Source: Xylaria sp. FL1777
Lineage: Eukaryota > Ascomycota > Sordariomycetes > Xylariales > Xylariaceae
Length of the DNA stretch: 64,000 bases
Reading direction: 5' to 3'
Assembly: GCA_022578965.1 (NCBI GenBank)
Contig: MU400666.1
Coordinates: 32,340 to 96,339, forward strand
Shown here: positions 23,409 to 34,300 of the stretch, one piece after another
Numbering within the stretch: the stretch's first letter is position 1
Layout of the letters: each line of letters begins with the position of its first letter
Program-made: the position numbers and the translations under genes
Notes under the pieces: model-generated
The model's input: only the letters and a program-made list of their open reading frames with translations
What the model was told of the DNA's origin: nothing
Database searches by the model: none

Positions 23409-24482
23409 ATGGCGACCTCGACCTTAAAGACTCGCAATGATTATACCGTCGCCATATTATGCGCCCTAGACTTGGAAAGGAACGTTGTCCGCCGTATGCT
23501 AGATGAGGAGCATCGCCGCTTGCAGACTGAACCGGGTGACTCCAATAGTTACACGCTCGGCGAGCTACAGGGTCACAATGTGGTCCTGACCTGTCTACCA
23601 AGCCAGCAGGGCAAAGGTGCGGCTGCAATTGTTGCTGCAAACATGTCGCGTTCGTTCCCTTCGATCAAGTGGCGGCTATTCGTAGGAATTGGCGGCGGTG
23701 TCCCCAGCGACAAGCATGACATTCGTCTGGGTGATGTGGTCATCAGCATGCCCGAAGGTGAACACGGAGGCGTCGTCCAGTATGATCTAGGGAGGGACAC
23801 AAATTCAGGATTCGAATTGAAGGGTTTTCTGTGGCCAATACCTGCCGTTCTAAGGAACGCCGCCCAAGACATGTGATCTGACCACCTAGGCCGAGACAAC
23901 AGGATCGAAGAGTACATGGAGACCATGTTCAAGAAATGGCCGCGTATGTCTTCATACAAAGAGCCACTGGAACCCGACGTCCTCTTTCCCGAGGATTTCC
24001 AGCATCCGCCCGGCGCCGCAACCTGCACTGGCAACTGTGATCCTTCTCAGGCCGTCGCCCGACCAGCGCGTGAGTTCAAGGGCCCCGCGATCCACTACGG
24101 GTTGATCGCCTCAGGTGACAGCGTCATCAAAAGCTCCGTGAGGAGGGGTGACATTGCTCGTTCCTTCAACTGTGACGTGCTCTGCTTCGAGATGGAAGCG
24201 GCCGGGTTGATGACTGAGTATCCGTCAATCGTGATCCGCGGTATTTCCGACTACGCAGACTCTCACAAGAACAAGGACTGGCAACCTTATGCGGCTGCCA
24301 CGGCGGCCGCCTGTGCAAAAGAGCTTTTGTCCAACGTCAACCCCGAGTCGGTGCCCGAGCCGACGGCCGCACCGGCTGTCCTACCGATATATGGGGGACC
24401 AGCGAGTAATGTCTTTACTGGTCAGGGTGTGCAAAACACAGGAAGTCTGAATATTGGGAGGGATTTCAATGCCAATAGGTAG
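23409..24482 (+). pseudogene. PNP_UDP-fold nucleoside phosphorylase-like protein with C-terminal amyloid-like motif, interrupted by in-frame TGA
   Basis: One reading frame of 357 sense positions plus stop contains a full PNP_UDP_1-type domain, broken once by TGA at 23874-23876 (codon 156). Before it: a start typical of fungal PNP_UDP proteins (YTVAILCALDLERN), LVFVGIGGGVPS-like phosphate-site sequence (FVGIGGGVPS), and LGDVVIS. After it, in the same frame: SDH, a YMETMFKKWP segment, IHYGLIASGDSV, the nucleosidase signature CFEMEAAGL and the Asp-bearing GISDYADSHKNK, then AAATAAACAKELL. The last ~22 residues (336-357) are FTGQGVQNTGSLNIGRDFN plus a short basic end, matching the NLR motif in 14 of 20 positions. 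Known: PNP_UDP domains are frequent effector-type domains of fungal NLRs and NLR-linked effectors. Either the gene is inactive, or a C-terminal piece starting at Met170 (23916) is made, which would keep the motif but lack the N-terminal half of the fold. A 30-nt GT-AG span around the TGA is too short to be a believable intron. Confidence 0.85.
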
Positions 24483-25257
24483 AGACAATTGTTGAAATAG
24501 ATTAGATAGTAGTATGAGGTTGAGCTACATCCTATAAATAAAGGTATTCACGATACATGAGGTGGAACCTTTAATACAGCTTGGTGAGGTGGGCGGCCAA
24601 CGTACAACAGGGCGATGACCATATCGAAGCCCAATGTGCCTTTGACTATAAGAGTGGCAAGTAGTGGCCAAGGCAATACAATAACTACGTTACGGATTTA
24701 TTCTACCATCTAACTGAAGTGAGTGATAAGGATATTTACGCTCTCCTAATAGATGAAAAGGGCGAGAGACCACTTCATCAAAGTCAACGTGAATACCAGG
24801 AGAGAGCGCTGGCATATTCTACCTTAACTTAAATGTTAGCGTTTCTTTTAGAGCAGACTGTTCCAATTCGAGTATTCGAATGTTGAGAATATTTCTGCTT
24901 GTCTCTTCAGTCAATATATTCATTACCTTCCCAAGTCCGCAGGATGCAGCTGTGGGTACGGGAATGATTTCTAGGACACGGTGAATACAATGGAAGTTGG
25001 AATGGGGAGCCGCTGCAACAATTCAATAGGCGCTTTGATAGAAGTGTTTAACCTTTTCACTTTCAAAACAATTCCAAAAGGAGACTATAGAAACAATAGG
25101 CATGTTCTTAGACAAAGGCGGTCTGCTGCCGCTTAGTAGAAGTATAGATAAGTACATACTTCTTACCGCCAAATCCTTATTTCGAGGATCAAAATGAGAA
25201 GGTACACACTTTCACCCCCGAATTAAGCCATTTTCTACTCATTTATTATTTGACTTT
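24483..25257. other. Intergenic, no supported gene
   Basis: 775 bp after the PNP_UDP gene. No ORF with coding character. Composition is still ordinary, becoming mildly AT-rich toward the right. Confidence 0.5.
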
Positions 25258-25668
25258 ATGGATTTTATACCGGACGCCATGGCTTTATTTTCTCGATTTA
25301 AAAATAGGAAGGCCAGGAACAGAGACAAGCAATCCCGCCAGAAGACAAATGATTTTTCAGGTCAGCCAGAAAGTCATTCCCGTAGTGAAGATGATTCCTA
25401 TACTGAAAGCGTGCAGACTAAACCAAAGTTCGGTTTCCAGATTGCACCAGAGTCCGGAATATTTCTCTCTGGACACCATCGATACTTAACAGCATTTCGG
25501 CATATGAACTGTGCGAAGTGCAGCACCGTCGACACACCGTTGCCTAGGGACTGTTCCGGTTCTACCTTTATAGAGATCATGCCTTGGTCCGAAACACTGA
25601 GCGATTATGGATCATCTAGATCCTTAGCTCCCTGGAGTTATAAATTGCCATTCTGGGCAATATTTTAG
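25258..25668 (+). CDS. Hypothetical ORF at the edge of the AT-rich block, 136 aa (possibly a truncated first exon)
   Basis: The ORF ends 12 bases before composition collapses to AT-rich. The second Met (25279, in the context GCCATGG) is the better start and gives MALFSRFKNRKARN, a Lys/Arg-rich N-terminus of a kind common in large fungal proteins, followed by a polar Ser/Gln/Asp-rich stretch. From about residue 55 (KPKFGFQIAPESGIF) the sequence looks globular and has a CAKC pair near residue 85. I do not recognise the family. It may be the surviving 5' end of a longer gene whose remainder was mutated away, or a small independent gene, or spurious. Confidence 0.35.
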   Translation: MDFIPDAMALFSRFKNRKARNRDKQSRQKTNDFSGQPESHSRSEDDSYTESVQTKPKFGFQIAPESGIFLSGHHRYLTAFRHMNCAKCSTVDTPLPRDCSGSTFIEIMPWSETLSDYGSSRSLAPWSYKLPFWAIF

Positions 25669-25738
25669 CTCTAGAAACATTGTTTTAAGAGTTGTTTCAA
25701 AAGCTGTTTTAGAAGTTAACACGCAGCTATATATTAAG

Positions 25739-25884
25739 ACTGCTTAAAACTAAAACTGCTTAAAACTAAAACTGCTTAAAACTAAAACTGCTTAAAACTA
25801 AAACTGCTTAAAACTAAGACTGCTTAAAACTAAAACTGCTTAAAATTAAAACTGCTTAAAACTAAAACTGCTTAAAGTTAAAAC
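25739..25884. repeat. 16-bp tandem array, nine units, at the isochore border
   Basis: The unit is ACTGCTTAAAACTAAA. TGCTT recurs exactly every 16 bp at 25741, 25757, 25773 and so on to 25869. Units differ only by transitions (ACTAAG, AATTAAA, AGTTAAA variants). It sits at the junction between ordinary and AT-rich DNA. Confidence 0.95.
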
Positions 25885-28050
25885 AAAATAAAAGTTAATA
25901 ATACTAAATAAACTTATTAAAGATTATTTAAAGAATGCTGCTTAGTATATAACTTTTTTAGTTTAATATAAAGCGTATTTTTAAACTAAAACTAGTGCTA
26001 AAAAACAGTTTTATATTATTAAATATAGCAGTTAAAAAACTTTAAACAAATAATAAATAAAACTATTTGCTTTATTTATACTTGTTAAACTAATATATTA
26101 AGTAGTTTTAAATAAAAAAACTAGTAATGTTTTATTATATTTAATAATTATATAAACTTAGCGTTTTTTATTTAGTGCAGTTTTTTTTTTTATTTTGTTA
26201 GTACATTTAAAGAAAACTTATATTTAATATTTTTTAATAATTTTATTTTAATTATTAATTTTTTATTTTTTTATTTTTTTATTAAAACTAAATTATAAAT
26301 TATTAAAATAGTTTTAAAAATTCTGCATAAATTAAACTTATAAATTTTAATAACTTATAATACTTTTTATTTATAAATAATACTTTTTTTGCAGTATTTA
26401 TAAACTTTAATAGCTTAAAGCACTTTTTTTTTTTTATAAATTATATTTTTTTATTTATATTTATTAGTTAATAAAAAAGCAATAATTTAATTAATAATTT
26501 AAATAAAGTTATAAAAGCTATATATTTAGTAGTTTTTAAATTAAACGTATATTAAAGTATATTAGCTTTTTTAAAAATAAACTATAGCTAAACAAAGTTT
26601 ATTATAAAGCTATACAAAAATATAATTATATTTTAAAACAAAAAAATAGTTTATATTATTTATATAAATATATAGCTTTAGCTATTAAGCATAAAAGTAA
26701 TATTTGTTTTTAAATAAAACGTTAAATATATTTTTTTTTTAAGTTATAAAAAAATTGTTTATAAAAACTAAAAAATGCTATAAAGTGCTTAAAAGCTACG
26801 TAATAATAAGTTTTTAGCACTAAAATACTAGCTAAAATTAAATTGCTTTTAATTTTAATAAAAATAAAATAAATTTATAAATAATATTTATAGCTATTTA
26901 ATAATAAACCTATTAAAAATTAAAAATAATTATATAATTTATAGTGCTTATATAAGCTTGCTACTTTTATAAGCGCTAAAGCTTTTATATGTTTTAATTA
27001 AAGCGTTATATATATTAGCTAATTTTTAAAATAAGGTTTTTAATTATTAAATTAAGTATTATTTAAAAGCTAATGTTATACTTATTAAAAACTTTTTAAA
27101 TTAAGCTAAAAAAAACTAGTTTTTAGTAGTTTTATTGCTTATAGCAGTACTATTATAAATAAACTTTATTAAAAAATAAAAGTAATAATAATAGTTATAT
27201 AATGTTTTAATAAATGTTATGTTTTTTTAATATATTATAAGTAGTATATTTAGCTATAAAAAATAGTTAATATTATAATTAAAGCTAAACGTATTTAAAT
27301 TAAAGAACTTTTTATAAAGTAAATAAATACTAAAAATATTATTTGCTATAAACTATAAAATATGCAGTATTAAAAACAATTAATTATTAAGCATAAAAAA
27401 AAACAGATTAAAAAACTATTAATAGTAAACTAACTAGCTATTAAGCAATTAATTAAGATTTTTTATTATACTAAAAATATAATAGTTTGTTTTATATTAT
27501 TTATAATTAGTTGTTTTTAGTTATAATATAACTAAAAAGCAATTTTTTTTGCTTTATATAATTTTAAATTTGTTTAATAACTAGGTTTTTTGCTTGTTTT
27601 TTTTTATATGCTATGTTTTGCTTTAAAAAATAAAATATAAGTAAGAAAACTTTTTTATTTTTGCTTAAGATATTTTATAAAAAGCAAATAAAAAGTGCAA
27701 TAAGTATGCTAAATAATATAGCTTAAATAAGCTTAATTTAAATAATATAAAGCTGTTTATTGTTATAATGCATAATTTTAAAAAAAAACATAAAAAGGTT
27801 AACTATATATTTAAGCTAAACGTAAATGCTATTATTTAAAATAGCTTTAAGCTTTTTTATGTTTTATTTATAGTATATTTATTATATATAGCACTTTATA
27901 AAAAGCATAATTATAAAATTATAATATTATTTAGCTTAAAAAAGTATTTTAGTTAAAAAAGCTTTAATTTAGTTTATAATTTTAATTATACTTAATATAT
28001 ATTAGCATTTAAGTTAGCTTTTATAAATAATATTTGTTGCAACTTTTATG

Positions 28051-28356
28051 TTAAAGTAAAGTAAAGTAGCTAAATAAGCTAACTAAGCTAATTAAAGTAA
28101 GTTTAAGCTAAGTTATATAGTAGAAATAAGAGTATAAATATTGCGCTAAATTTTAAAGTATAGATTTAATTATTACGCTTAACATTATGGAAATTAGCTA
28201 TAGTTGCTTTATTTGTATTATTAGATAGCTTTTTAATTAATCGTTTAATTTCTTAATTTATATATAGCCTAATTGCTTAAATACGTAAGTTATAACTTAT
28301 GTTTTTGCAATTAAAGTATTATAGTAAATTTTGTGCGATTATACTACTTTATTTTA
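28051..28356. repeat. 306-bp dispersed repeat, copy 1
   Basis: Aligns without gaps to 42708-43013 (constant offset 14,657); differences are nearly all transitions. The ends are inverted: starting at 28056, GTAAAGTAAAGTAG is matched by the reverse complement of the right end if G/A changes are allowed. That favours a short inverted-repeat DNA transposon (MITE-like) over an LTR, but two direct copies could also be LTRs of a 15-kb element. Confidence 0.8.
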
Positions 28357-31300
28357 TTAGTGTTTTTAATAAAGCTAATTTTTTACTTACTACAAATAAT
28401 ATTATAAAACTAACAAATAAGCAATTTATTATTATTAACTTATATGTTTAATTTATTTATTTATTAATTGCTATAATTTTTATAAGTAAAACATAATATA
28501 TTATACTTAGTTATTTTAGCTAATAATAAATAAAGCTTGCTTAACATAAATAGTTTAGTTATAATTAGCACAAACGTTTAAGCTAATAGCTTTTAATTAA
28601 TAAAGCTTAAAACAAACGTATAAAAATGTTAAACTATTTTTTTTAATCTAGCTTGCAAAGCGTTTTTATTTTTTCTAGCAAAACAACAATTAAGTATTAA
28701 AATGTTAATATAATTTTTAAAATAGCATAGCTAGAAAACTGTTCGTTAAAAACCTTTAAAGAGCTAAAAAAAAGAAATTTTCGCTAAAAAGCTAGTGCTT
28801 TATAAAAAAAAAAGCATGATTGCTTTTGTATAAATAAAAAAAAACAAAAAATAAGCTTAAAAAAAAGTAAAAATTGCTAAAACTTCTAAAAAGCTATAAT
28901 GCAAACAGAACTAATGCTTATTTATACTAAATAAGTTTAGGTTTATATATTAATATATAAAACTATTAATAATTAAAAATATACTTTGTTTTTTAAATTA
29001 ATATAGTTTTTTATTAAGAAATAAAAAGTAAGATTTTTTAAATGTAAGCTAGCTATTGCTTAAAAACTTTGCGCAAAACGCAGCTATTGCTTTTTTATAG
29101 CACTTATTATTAAATAAAAAAGCTTTAAAAAAAAGAAAAAAGCATGCTACTTTTACAAGTAAAAAGCTATAAAAAAATAAAGCCTGCTTAATAAAACTTA
29201 TATAAAGCAAAACAAGCTAAATTAAAAAACAAAAAAACTAAACGTTATAAAGCATACAAAAAAATAAAAGCGCACAAAAAACAAAGATATAAAAGCATTT
29301 AAAGAAAAACTTAAAAAGCTATAAAAAATAAGCTAGCAGTTTTTATAAATGCAAACAAAAAAAATTGTTAAGTTTTCTAAAAAAGAAGTTTAAAAAAACA
29401 GCACAAAAAAACCTAAATATATAAAATACTTAAAAATCTTAAGCATTTTATATTTTTTTTTTTTTTTAAACTTATACTTTTACCTAGTTTACCTTTATTA
29501 TTTTTTTTAGCTTATTTTTTTTATTACTTTTATATAAACTTTACTTCGATTTATTATATAGCTTAAAAGTTTAAAAACTATAGCTTAATTAAGTAATTTA
29601 GCTATAAAAAATCGTTAGATCTTTTTATATTAATATATAAAAAACACTAAAACTACTTATAAATAAAGAAAATAAAAATAATTAGCTTATTATTTTTAAA
29701 AAGTATTAAAGTAACTTTATTTAGCTTAAGCTATTTTAATAATAAGCATAATGCTAAAATCAAGCTATTATTTATGCTTTTTAACTTAAAACTAAACTAA
29801 TATTTGCTATTTAACAAGTTAAAAATAAGCAAATAGCTAAATAATTTAAATGCTTTTTTTTGCGCAAAGCGCTTTAAAAACATTAATAAAATTAAACAAG
29901 TTCTTATTTATTATAATACTTTTTAAACAAAAAAAATAGTAAAAATAATATTAAAAAATTGTTTATTTTAAACAAAAGCTTATAAACTGCTTAAACAAAA
30001 GTTTAAGCTTTAAAACTTTAAGCAAAATAAGTTTACTATTGCTATATTGCAAAATTTTAAAGCTTGCTTAAAAGCTATATATTTTATTAATTTTAAAACT
30101 TACTTCTTTTAGCATTAAATATATGCTAAAAATATTAAAAAACAAAAAAATTATTATTTTAATTTTTAATTTACTTAAGGTTTGCTTAAAAAGCTAAATT
30201 AAAATACTATTAATAAAATAATAAAGTTTTTTAAAAAGTTATATAATAACTTAAACAAAATGTTTTATAAAAACCTTTATAAAACATTAAACAACTAAAT
30301 TAATAAAAAGTTTAAGCTAAATTTTTATTTTAAAAAAACAAAAAAAATATATAAAGCATAAAAAAAAGTTAATTATTTATATAATTATAATTTTAATAAG
30401 CTTTTATATACTGCTATTAATGCTGCTAAGCTAGCTATTAATATAATTATATTAACTATTAAAACAATTATTATTAAAAAGCAACAAATAAAATTAGCTT
30501 AATACTTTGCTTATAACTAAAACATAAATAATATTACTAAGCAAATATAGCAGTTAAAGTTAAAACAAAAAAACATAGCAATTATAAAAAAAAAACTAAA
30601 AAAAATGTTAAAAAAACTGCAAAATTAATATGTTTAACTAATTAATTAAGAACTATAAACACTATAATATTATAAAATTAACATAAACTTATTAAAAAAG
30701 CAAATATTTAGCATTAATGCTATAACTTTTAAATATTTATAAAAAAGTAAATATAACTTTAAAAAACAAAAACAAAAAAAACAATTATTTAATTTTTTAT
30801 AATAAATAAGGTTAAATAATTTTTATTTAATAAAAAGAACTATTTATTAAAAATATAACATAAACAATTATTATGTTTATAAATATAGTTTTGCTTATAA
30901 ATTAAAAAAGAAAAACATTATATATTAAAACTTTAAATAGTGTTTAAAAAAGCTAAAATCTTTTGCAAGCTTTAAATGCATAAAGGTTTTTTTTAAAATT
31001 ATAAAAATTAGCAAAAATAAAAAAGAAATTTTTAATGCTACAATAAAATAAATATATAACTTTGTTTTAAGCAATAATAAACTATTTAAGCAAAAGGCTT
31101 ATTATTAACTGCAAAAAAAAAACTTTATTTTAAATAATAAAGATTTAAATACTAAAATAAAAAGCAAACAAAAGGGTTAAAAAAAAAAAAAACTTTATTA
31201 GTTAAATAATAAATAGCTAAACTAATTTTTAAATAAAAAGTTTAATAATTAAACTAGTATGCTTTATAAAATAAAACTAATAAAAGCTTATAATATTAAA

Positions 31301-34300
31301 AAAAATAACTTAATAAATAGTAAGCTAAATAATAGCTTTATTATAACTAATTAAAACTTTATATAAAGTACTTTTTATAACGTAAATAGCACTAAAGTTT
31401 TATAAAGCTATATATTAAGTAAAAAAATCAATATAAATATATTTTAAGCTAATTGTTATAAGCTTTTAACTAAAAAAGCTACTTTTTACTAAACAAAAAG
31501 TAAAAAAAAACTTAAAAAACAAAAAAAAAAGCTTTTTATAAGTTAAACAATTAAAAAAATTTATTTAAATAATAATAAGTCTTTTACTTAGCTTAATACT
31601 AAAAATATATAAATAAATAATAATTTTTACAAGCAAAATATTTTACTAAAACTAAAGAACTTTAATTATTAAAAGCTTTAAAGAATTTAAAAAGCAAAAC
31701 TTATAAAAAAAAGCTTAAAATTTAAAAAAATATAAACTAAAAAGTCTAAAAATTTTTTAAATAAAAAAACAAATGTTACTTTTAAAAACTTTATACTAAA
31801 AGTTCTAAAGTATTTTAGTGTTTTTATTTAAACAATTGCTTAAATAAAAGCTAAGTTATATTTTAAAGCAGCAAAAATGCTTAAGCTAATACTAAAAACA
31901 ATACTACTACTTTTAAATAACTTTAGCAAAAGCTTAAATTAAAGGATTAAACTAAACATGCTACAGCTTATTTTAAAAAAAAAAAGCAATAAGTTAAAAT
32001 ATAAAGCTTAACTAAAAACTTTATTGCAAAAAATCTTAACTTAAATAAACATAAAAAATGCTTTTTTTTATAAAAGCATAGACTTTTTAAAAAACAATAT
32101 AAAATTTTAATAGCTAGCAGTTAAAAAAGCACAAAAGAGTTTTTAGCTAATATTATAATTAGCTAGTTAGCTTAATAAACATAAATTATTTAATAGCACT
32201 TATAAAACTAGCTTTTTATTAAACTATTTAATAGTATAAATAAATAAAAGAATAAAATATAACAGTTTTATTATGCATACTTATATGCTTTAACTTAGCT
32301 TTATAGCTACTTTTTTAAAAAAGCAACGCTATAAAATAATAAAAGTTTTTTGCAATTAGAACTAATAAAATAATTAAGTAATATTATTTTTTGTTTATAT
32401 TGCTTTAAATCTTTAAACGTTAAAAAACGAGCTAAAGTTTAATAAAATACTTTTTAAAATTTTAAACTAATATAATACTATATATTTATTATTTAAAAAT
32501 AATCTAAAAAAGCAAAAGTTACTAATTGTTATATTTATGCTACTTTTAAAAAAAATAGTATTTTTAGCTAAACTTTAGCTTAATGTTAATTTTATGCTAG
32601 TAGTACTAAAAAAAAAAAATAAGCTTAAAAAGCTAACATAACTAGCATTAATAGTTTTAAAAAGTGCTAATTAAACTTTTAACCTTTTTAAAATAAAGAT
32701 TTATAAAAAACATAATAATTATACTAGTAATAGTAGCTTAAATTTATTTAAAAGAACATTAAGGTATAAGTTTTATAATAAAAAAAACTTAAGCTTAATA
32801 AATTATTTTGATTAAAAATATTTAAGCTTTTTAAATTTATGCTTTATATTAGCTTTGCTATTAAAAACACAAAGTATTTTAGCTATATTTCTAGGCGTTA
32901 TAAAGCTAAAAGAATATATATAGCTTTACTTAAAGCTTACTATAAAAATAAAAAACAAAATTTACAAAAAGAATATTATTAAGATTATTAATTCTAAAGC
33001 GTAGTTTAGCATTATTATAAACTTATTTGTTAATAAAAACAGCTTTACTACTAGAAATATAAATATAACTTAGAAAAAATTTAACTAGACTAGCAATTTT
33101 ATTAAATGCATAAAATGCTTAAAAACTACTATTTAAATAAATAAAAAATCGCTGCTTTTTTTGCTATATATAATTAATAAAAAATAAGCTATTTATTTTT
33201 TGTTGTTAAAAATAAACTTTATTATAAAGTTATAAATAAGTTTATATTTTTAGGGCTTTTATATAATAGCTAGTATAATATTTAAAACTAGCTAAATTAT
33301 TATATTAGTAATAAACTATATTAAAGAACTAAATTTAAAAGCTTAAAGTTATTAATAATTAAAAAACTAATATATATTTGCTAAACTATTAGCTTAGTAA
33401 ATAAGCTATATAAAGCATAAAAATGCTAGATTTTAAATAGAAAATCTAATAATTAGCAAAAAAAAGTAAAAGTAAAATTAAAAAAACATAGTTTAAAAAA
33501 ATATACAAATGCAAACTTTTAAAAAGATTAAAATTTATATAATAATATAACGTTAGCAGCTTTTTTAACTTTTTTTATACAAAATATCAAACTTTTTAAA
33601 AACTTAGGAATATAAAACAATAAAAAAGTTTATACTGTTTTTAATAATAATTAACTACTTAAAATATTTTTAATTATAATAAAAAAAGCGCTAAAGCAAA
33701 AAAACATTAAAAGATTAACAATTATAAAAACTAAAAATTCTATATATAAATTAAAAAACAAATATAATTTAATTATAACTTTAATTTAAGCACTATTAAC
33801 TTTTTAAGCTTTAAAAACTAATAAATTAATAAAAGATAAAACAATAATTTTAAATATAATATATAAAACAAAAAATAAAAAGATTTATTTTAAAGATAAT
33901 ATACTATTTAATAGCACTATTTTACTTAGATTTTATAAGTCAAAAAAGCAAGCTTTAAAAAAAGCAAGCTATTACTTAAAAAATCTTATGCTATTTTAAC
34001 AAAATAGCATTTATTAAAACATATATTTACGTTTTAGCACTATTTTTAAAAGCATTTAACTAACTATTAAACAATTAGCTGTTTTTTTAAAAAAGCTTTA
34101 TATAACTAATTTTACTTAGTAAAAAGCAGTATTACTAACTAAAATATAATATTGCAAAAAAATAGCACTTTTTTAGAACTTTTTTAAAATAAAAAAAATA
34201 TATAATAAGATCTTTTTTTTTTATAAAATTAAAACAGTTTTTTATAAAGTATAGCAAATATGTAATATTTTAATTTTTAAGCCCTTAAAAAATATTACTA

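Noticed and set aside
23872..23901. A 30-nt GT...AG span that would remove the TGA from the PNP_UDP gene in frame
   Set aside because: Too short for a fungal intron, and the sequence it would remove (SDH and following residues) matches what the family has there, so the stop is more likely a real mutation or an assembly error.
25739..25884. CRISPR-like array
   Set aside because: A head-to-tail 16-bp satellite with no spacers, in a eukaryotic genome.
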